Origin: Chloroflexota bacterium
GTDB lineage: Bacteria; Chloroflexota; Dehalococcoidia; Dehalococcoidales; UBA3254
Assembly (NCBI GenBank): GCA_017860765.1
Contig: JAGDMY010000065.1
Span: forward strand, 1 to 7,488
Direction: 5' to 3'
DNA length: 7,488 bases
Positions within the stretch are counted from its first letter, which is position 1. Every line of letters begins with the position of its first letter. Positions 4,943-7,488 of the stretch are shown piece after piece. The position numbers and the translations under genes are program-made. The notes under the pieces were generated by a model, which was given only the letters and a program-made list of their open reading frames with translations, had not been told where the DNA came from and searched no databases.

Positions 4943-6300
4943 CCGCGAACTGGTTCAATATTGTGATCCCGGTGGTGGTTTTTATAGTCAGTGTAATTGC
5001 GCTCTTCTGGCTCAGGAAGTGGGCCCTGGAGCGGCTGGAACGATGGTCCAAAAGAATCAACTGGGCACTCGGTAACACCCTGATACCTTCTCTCAGAGGC
5101 CCCGCGTCTTTATTATGCCTGATTTTAAGTATATTTTTGGGGGTCGCCGTATCCAATGTCCCGGATACCTGGAAGCTCCCCATCAGCAACAGCCTCTGGT
5201 CTTTATTCACCGCCGCAATAGCCATTACAATCATTGGCCTGGTTACCGGAATTATTTTCTTTTATGGAAGAAAATATAATATGCCGCGGCGCGTGGTCTT
5301 TATCACCCGCAACGTAACGCGTATCTTAATTCTGGTTATTGCCGTTTTAGTGATATTGGGGATATGGGGCGTCCCCACCAGCCCCGTACTGCTGGTGATC
5401 GCCATCATAGTCCTGGTGGGGATTATAGCTTTCCGGGATGCCGCGCCCAACCTTTTTGCCAGTTTTCAGCTGGCCGCCAGTCAGGAAATAAAAATCGGCG
5501 ATTATATCAAGCTTGACATGGGTGGAGAAGGCTATGTCAGGGAAATGAGCTGGAACAATACCCGTCTCCAGGCCTCGGATGGCAGCACTATTCTGGTCCC
5601 TAATAACATGCTTGTTCACCGCAAAATCATCAATTACGGGCACCCCTTAAAAAAGGCTAAAGAGCCTTTTCATTTCAATACCCGCAGCCACCTGGCGGAA
5701 TTGACCGGACTAAAAGCCAGAAACCTGCGTGAACTGGCGGAAACGCTGAAGGTAATGCCTGACCCGGTGATTTATTATCATACCCATCAGTTCCTCGAGA
5801 AGCACCAGTATATGATACCCGAGTTGTCTAACGATATTGCCGGTTGGGTAAAGGATTCGGTGGGCAATGATCTACTGGCGGAAAGACTGGCCAATGTCAG
5901 TATTTATGAGTTTGATAATTTGACCGCTTTAAGGGATAAACTGGTCCAGACAGTAGAAGAGTATATTGCTCAGAACCGCGACCTGCGCGACGTCCCCGGC
6001 GGGAGAGAATTCTATTTTATCAAATCGGTCAGCGTGTTATTGCCGACTGCCTATGTAGCTCACGACCTCCGGGAGTTCGTGGAAGCCCTGCGTAAGATCA
6101 GTCCCAGCTCCCTCTTTTTTCATATTTTCGAATCCCGTTTGCGCCTGGGCAGTAAATTAAATGATTTCTCAATCTGGTTGGAAAAGAGCATCGATGAAAA
6201 AGAACTTGGCCAGGAACTGGCCCGGATCGACCCGTATAATTATACCTTGGAGGGGCTCAGATCGCTACTAATTCAGGTTATCGAAAAACGTATCAAATAA
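4918..6300 (+). CDS. MscS-family mechanosensitive channel fused to a C-terminal DUF5752-like domain
   Basis: This 460-residue membrane protein probably opens under membrane tension and releases small solutes during hypo-osmotic shock. Hydrophobic segments lie near residues 13-32, 63-80, 93-116, 133-151 and 153-172. The last leads into an amphipathic stretch (AFRDAAPNLFASFQ, 171-184), as in the MscS TM3a/b pore helix. The MscS beta domain follows (about 190-241), with KIGDYIKLD, GEGYVREMSWNNTRL and the conserved LVPNNMLVHRKIINYG. From about residue 250 to the end (FNTRSHLAELTGLKARNL, YYHTHQFLEKHQY, PTAYVAHDLREFVEAL, FFHIFESRLRL, DPYNYTLEGLR) is a soluble region that I recognise as a DUF5752-like domain, of unknown function and often near trehalose genes. 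It replaces the usual MscS alpha/beta cage end. The start ATG has AAAGAGGT (4905-4912) 5 nt upstream. It overlaps otsB by 25 nt and probably treT by 40 nt. The channel assignment is firm; the domain name comes from memory. Confidence 0.9.
   Translation: MRTVFDDIAANWFNIVIPVVVFIVSVIALFWLRKWALERLERWSKRINWALGNTLIPSLRGPASLLCLILSIFLGVAVSNVPDTWKLPISNSLWSLFTAAIAITIIGLVTGIIFFYGRKYNMPRRVVFITRNVTRILILVIAVLVILGIWGVPTSPVLLVIAIIVLVGIIAFRDAAPNLFASFQLAASQEIKIGDYIKLDMGGEGYVREMSWNNTRLQASDGSTILVPNNMLVHRKIINYGHPLKKAKEPFHFNTRSHLAELTGLKARNLRELAETLKVMPDPVIYYHTHQFLEKHQYMIPELSNDIAGWVKDSVGNDLLAERLANVSIYEFDNLTALRDKLVQTVEEYIAQNRDLRDVPGGREFYFIKSVSVLLPTAYVAHDLREFVEALRKISPSSLFFHIFESRLRLGSKLNDFSIWLEKSIDEKELGQELARIDPYNYTLEGLRSLLIQVIEKRIK
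6249..6255 (+). promoter_or_regulatory. Candidate ribosome binding site that places the treT start at an ATC codon
   Basis: GGAGGGG (6249-6255), inside the end of the channel gene, lies 5 nt before the in-frame ATC at 6261. It is the only good Shine-Dalgarno sequence upstream of the treT core. It also encodes the conserved Glu-Gly-Leu of the channel's C-terminal domain, so its match could be incidental. Confidence 0.4.
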
Positions 6301-7488
6301 AGCTGGCGGACTATGAACCTATTGTCGGCAGGAGCACCCTCGAGGAGCTTGAGCTGCTGGCCGCTAATCTGAAAGGGAAGGTTATTCAGAACATTAACTC
6401 TACCTTTACCGGCGGGGGAGTAGCGGAAATATTGAATCGTATGGTGCCCCTGCTGGAGCAACTGGGGGTGGATGCGCACTGGGATATCATCAAGGGAGAT
6501 GACCCATTTTTCCGGGTGACCAAAAAGTTCCATAACGCCCTTCATGGGCGGAACCAGGTTATCTCTCCGGCCGATTTCGAAATCTATCAGGAAATTACCC
6601 GCAAAAATATGCAGGAGATGAACCTCTACGGAGATATCCTTTTTATTCATGATCCCCAGCCCGCTGGCCTGATCCAGCTCAAAGCCAAGCTGGGTAAAAA
6701 ATGGGTCTGGAGATGCCATATTGATATTTCAAATCCCGATGAAGAGCTCTGGAAGTATCTGAAACCCCTGATAGTCCAGTACGACGCGGCGGTTTTTTCG
6801 GCTCCAGCCTTCTCGCCCGTGCTTCCCATTCGCCAGTTTTTCATTTCCCCCTCAATAGACCCTCTCAGTGATAAGAACAAAGAATTGTCGCCGGAAATGA
6901 TCGATTCCGTCTTTAATAAGTACGGCATTCCCAGGGATAAGCCAATTATTACCCAGGTCTCCCGCTTCGATTATCTAAAGGACCAGGTGGGGGTGATCCA
7001 GGCCTTTGAACAGGTCCATAAAAGCCATGACTGTCGCCTGGTGCTGGCCGGGGGCACCGCCAGCGATGATCCGGAGTCGGACAAGGTCCTGGCTGAAGTC
7101 CAGGAAAAAGGGGGCAACAACCCCGATATCCACATCCTCCTGGTGCCTCCCAACAGCGATCTCGACATCAATGCCCTGCAAAGTGGGTCAGATATAATTG
7201 TGCAAAAGTCTCTGGGCGAGGGCTTTGGGCTTACCGTAAGCGAAGCGCTCTGGAAACGCAAACCGGTGGTAGCCTCGGCCGTCGGAGGAATACCGCTGCA
7301 GGTGAGAGATAAATTGACCGGCCTTTTGACCCACGGCATCGAGGGAACGGCTTACGCTTTGAGACAGCTGCTTAGCAACCCGGAATATGCCCGGTGGCTG
7401 GGAGATAATGGTCGGGAACATGTTAAGTATAACTACCTGATAACCCGGCATTTGAAAGAATATATGATCCTCTTCATCGCTCTCGAGT
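6261..7488 (+). CDS. treT: Trehalose synthase TreT (GT4 glycosyltransferase), non-canonical start, 3' end beyond window
   Basis: TreT transfers glucose from an ADP- or UDP-glucose to free glucose, making trehalose in one cytosolic step. Reading the frame through 7488 gives a clear TreT: KLADYEPIVG (about 14-23 counted from 6261), NINSTFTGGGVAEILNRMVP (donor loop Gly51-53), HDPQP (130-134), RCHID (151-155), SRFDYLKD (234-241), NPDIHIL and EGFGLTVSE (Glu320 and Glu328, the EX7E pair of retaining GT4 enzymes). About 409 codons are visible, close to full length; the stop is outside. The frame opens after a TAA at 6237-6239 and contains no ATG, GTG or TTG until TTG 6432/ATG 6441, which would delete the conserved N-terminus and glycine loop. 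I place the start at ATC 6261 because of GGAGGGG 5 nt upstream; alternatives are ATA 6297, CTG 6303 or a -1 frameshift from the channel gene. Function is secure; the exact start is not. Confidence 0.85.
   Translation, partial: MATNSGYRKTYQIKLADYEPIVGRSTLEELELLAANLKGKVIQNINSTFTGGGVAEILNRMVPLLEQLGVDAHWDIIKGDDPFFRVTKKFHNALHGRNQVISPADFEIYQEITRKNMQEMNLYGDILFIHDPQPAGLIQLKAKLGKKWVWRCHIDISNPDEELWKYLKPLIVQYDAAVFSAPAFSPVLPIRQFFISPSIDPLSDKNKELSPEMIDSVFNKYGIPRDKPIITQVSRFDYLKDQVGVIQAFEQVHKSHDCRLVLAGGTASDDPESDKVLAEVQEKGGNNPDIHILLVPPNSDLDINALQSGSDIIVQKSLGEGFGLTVSEALWKRKPVVASAVGGIPLQVRDKLTGLLTHGIEGTAYALRQLLSNPEYARWLGDNGREHVKYNYLITRHLKEYMILFIALE

Noticed and set aside
6283..6289. Programmed -1 frameshift site joining the channel to TreT
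   Set aside because: The A-run allows a slip, but the heptamer does not follow the X-XXY-YYZ pattern and no strong downstream stem was seen. It is kept only as an alternative explanation for the missing start.
6273..7451. Minus-strand open frames and one short plus-strand frame over the right end
   Set aside because: The continuous plus-strand frame encodes TreT with its conserved motifs throughout, so these are shadows.
1..7488. CRISPR arrays, tRNA or rRNA genes, insertion sequences and prophage genes
   Set aside because: No regularly spaced repeats, cloverleaf-like segments, transposase motifs or terminal inverted repeats were found on either strand.

Overview
The window is bacterial: densely packed genes, strong Shine-Dalgarno sequences, one GTG start, and sigma70-like TTGACA boxes. 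The lineage cannot be fixed from this sequence alone. The mix of a group-III type 6-phosphofructokinase, a TreT trehalose synthase and a CARDB-type membrane-anchored surface protein would suit an anaerobic or thermophilic Firmicutes/Chloroflexota-like or delta-proteobacterial-like organism. That placement is inference.

Layout. At 1-772 (+) is the C-terminal part of a surface protein: beta-sandwich regions, a CARDB-like domain, one membrane anchor and a short basic tail. It converges on a 6-phosphofructokinase gene on the minus strand (828-1919). A 223-bp divergent intergenic region holds plausible promoters in both directions and leads to a 62-residue CxxC protein of unknown function (2143-2331, +). 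A 291-bp non-coding stretch (2332-2622) follows. It is rich in repeats: three perfect copies of TGCTATCA, a TGTCAA/TTGACA palindrome on a candidate -35 box, and several small inverted repeats in front of the next ribosome binding site.

The second half is one tightly coupled plus-strand operon: otsA (trehalose-6-phosphate synthase, 2623-4098), otsB (trehalose-6-phosphatase, 4100-4942), a 460-residue MscS-type mechanosensitive channel carrying a C-terminal domain that I recognise as DUF5752-like (4918-6300), and treT (trehalose synthase from NDP-glucose plus glucose, from about 6261 past the right edge). The spacings are 1 nt, a 25-nt overlap and a probable 40-nt overlap. treT is not apparent to an ATG/GTG/TTG-only search because it has no canonical start codon before its conserved core and runs off the window.

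Together the operon reads as an osmoadaptation cassette. Two chemically different routes make the compatible solute trehalose (OtsAB through trehalose-6-phosphate; TreT in one step), and a membrane tension-gated channel could release solutes on hypo-osmotic shock. The fused soluble domain on the channel might couple gating to synthesis. The most unusual points are the channel-DUF5752 fusion inside a dual-route trehalose operon, the missing canonical start of treT, and the repeat-rich control region in front of otsA.
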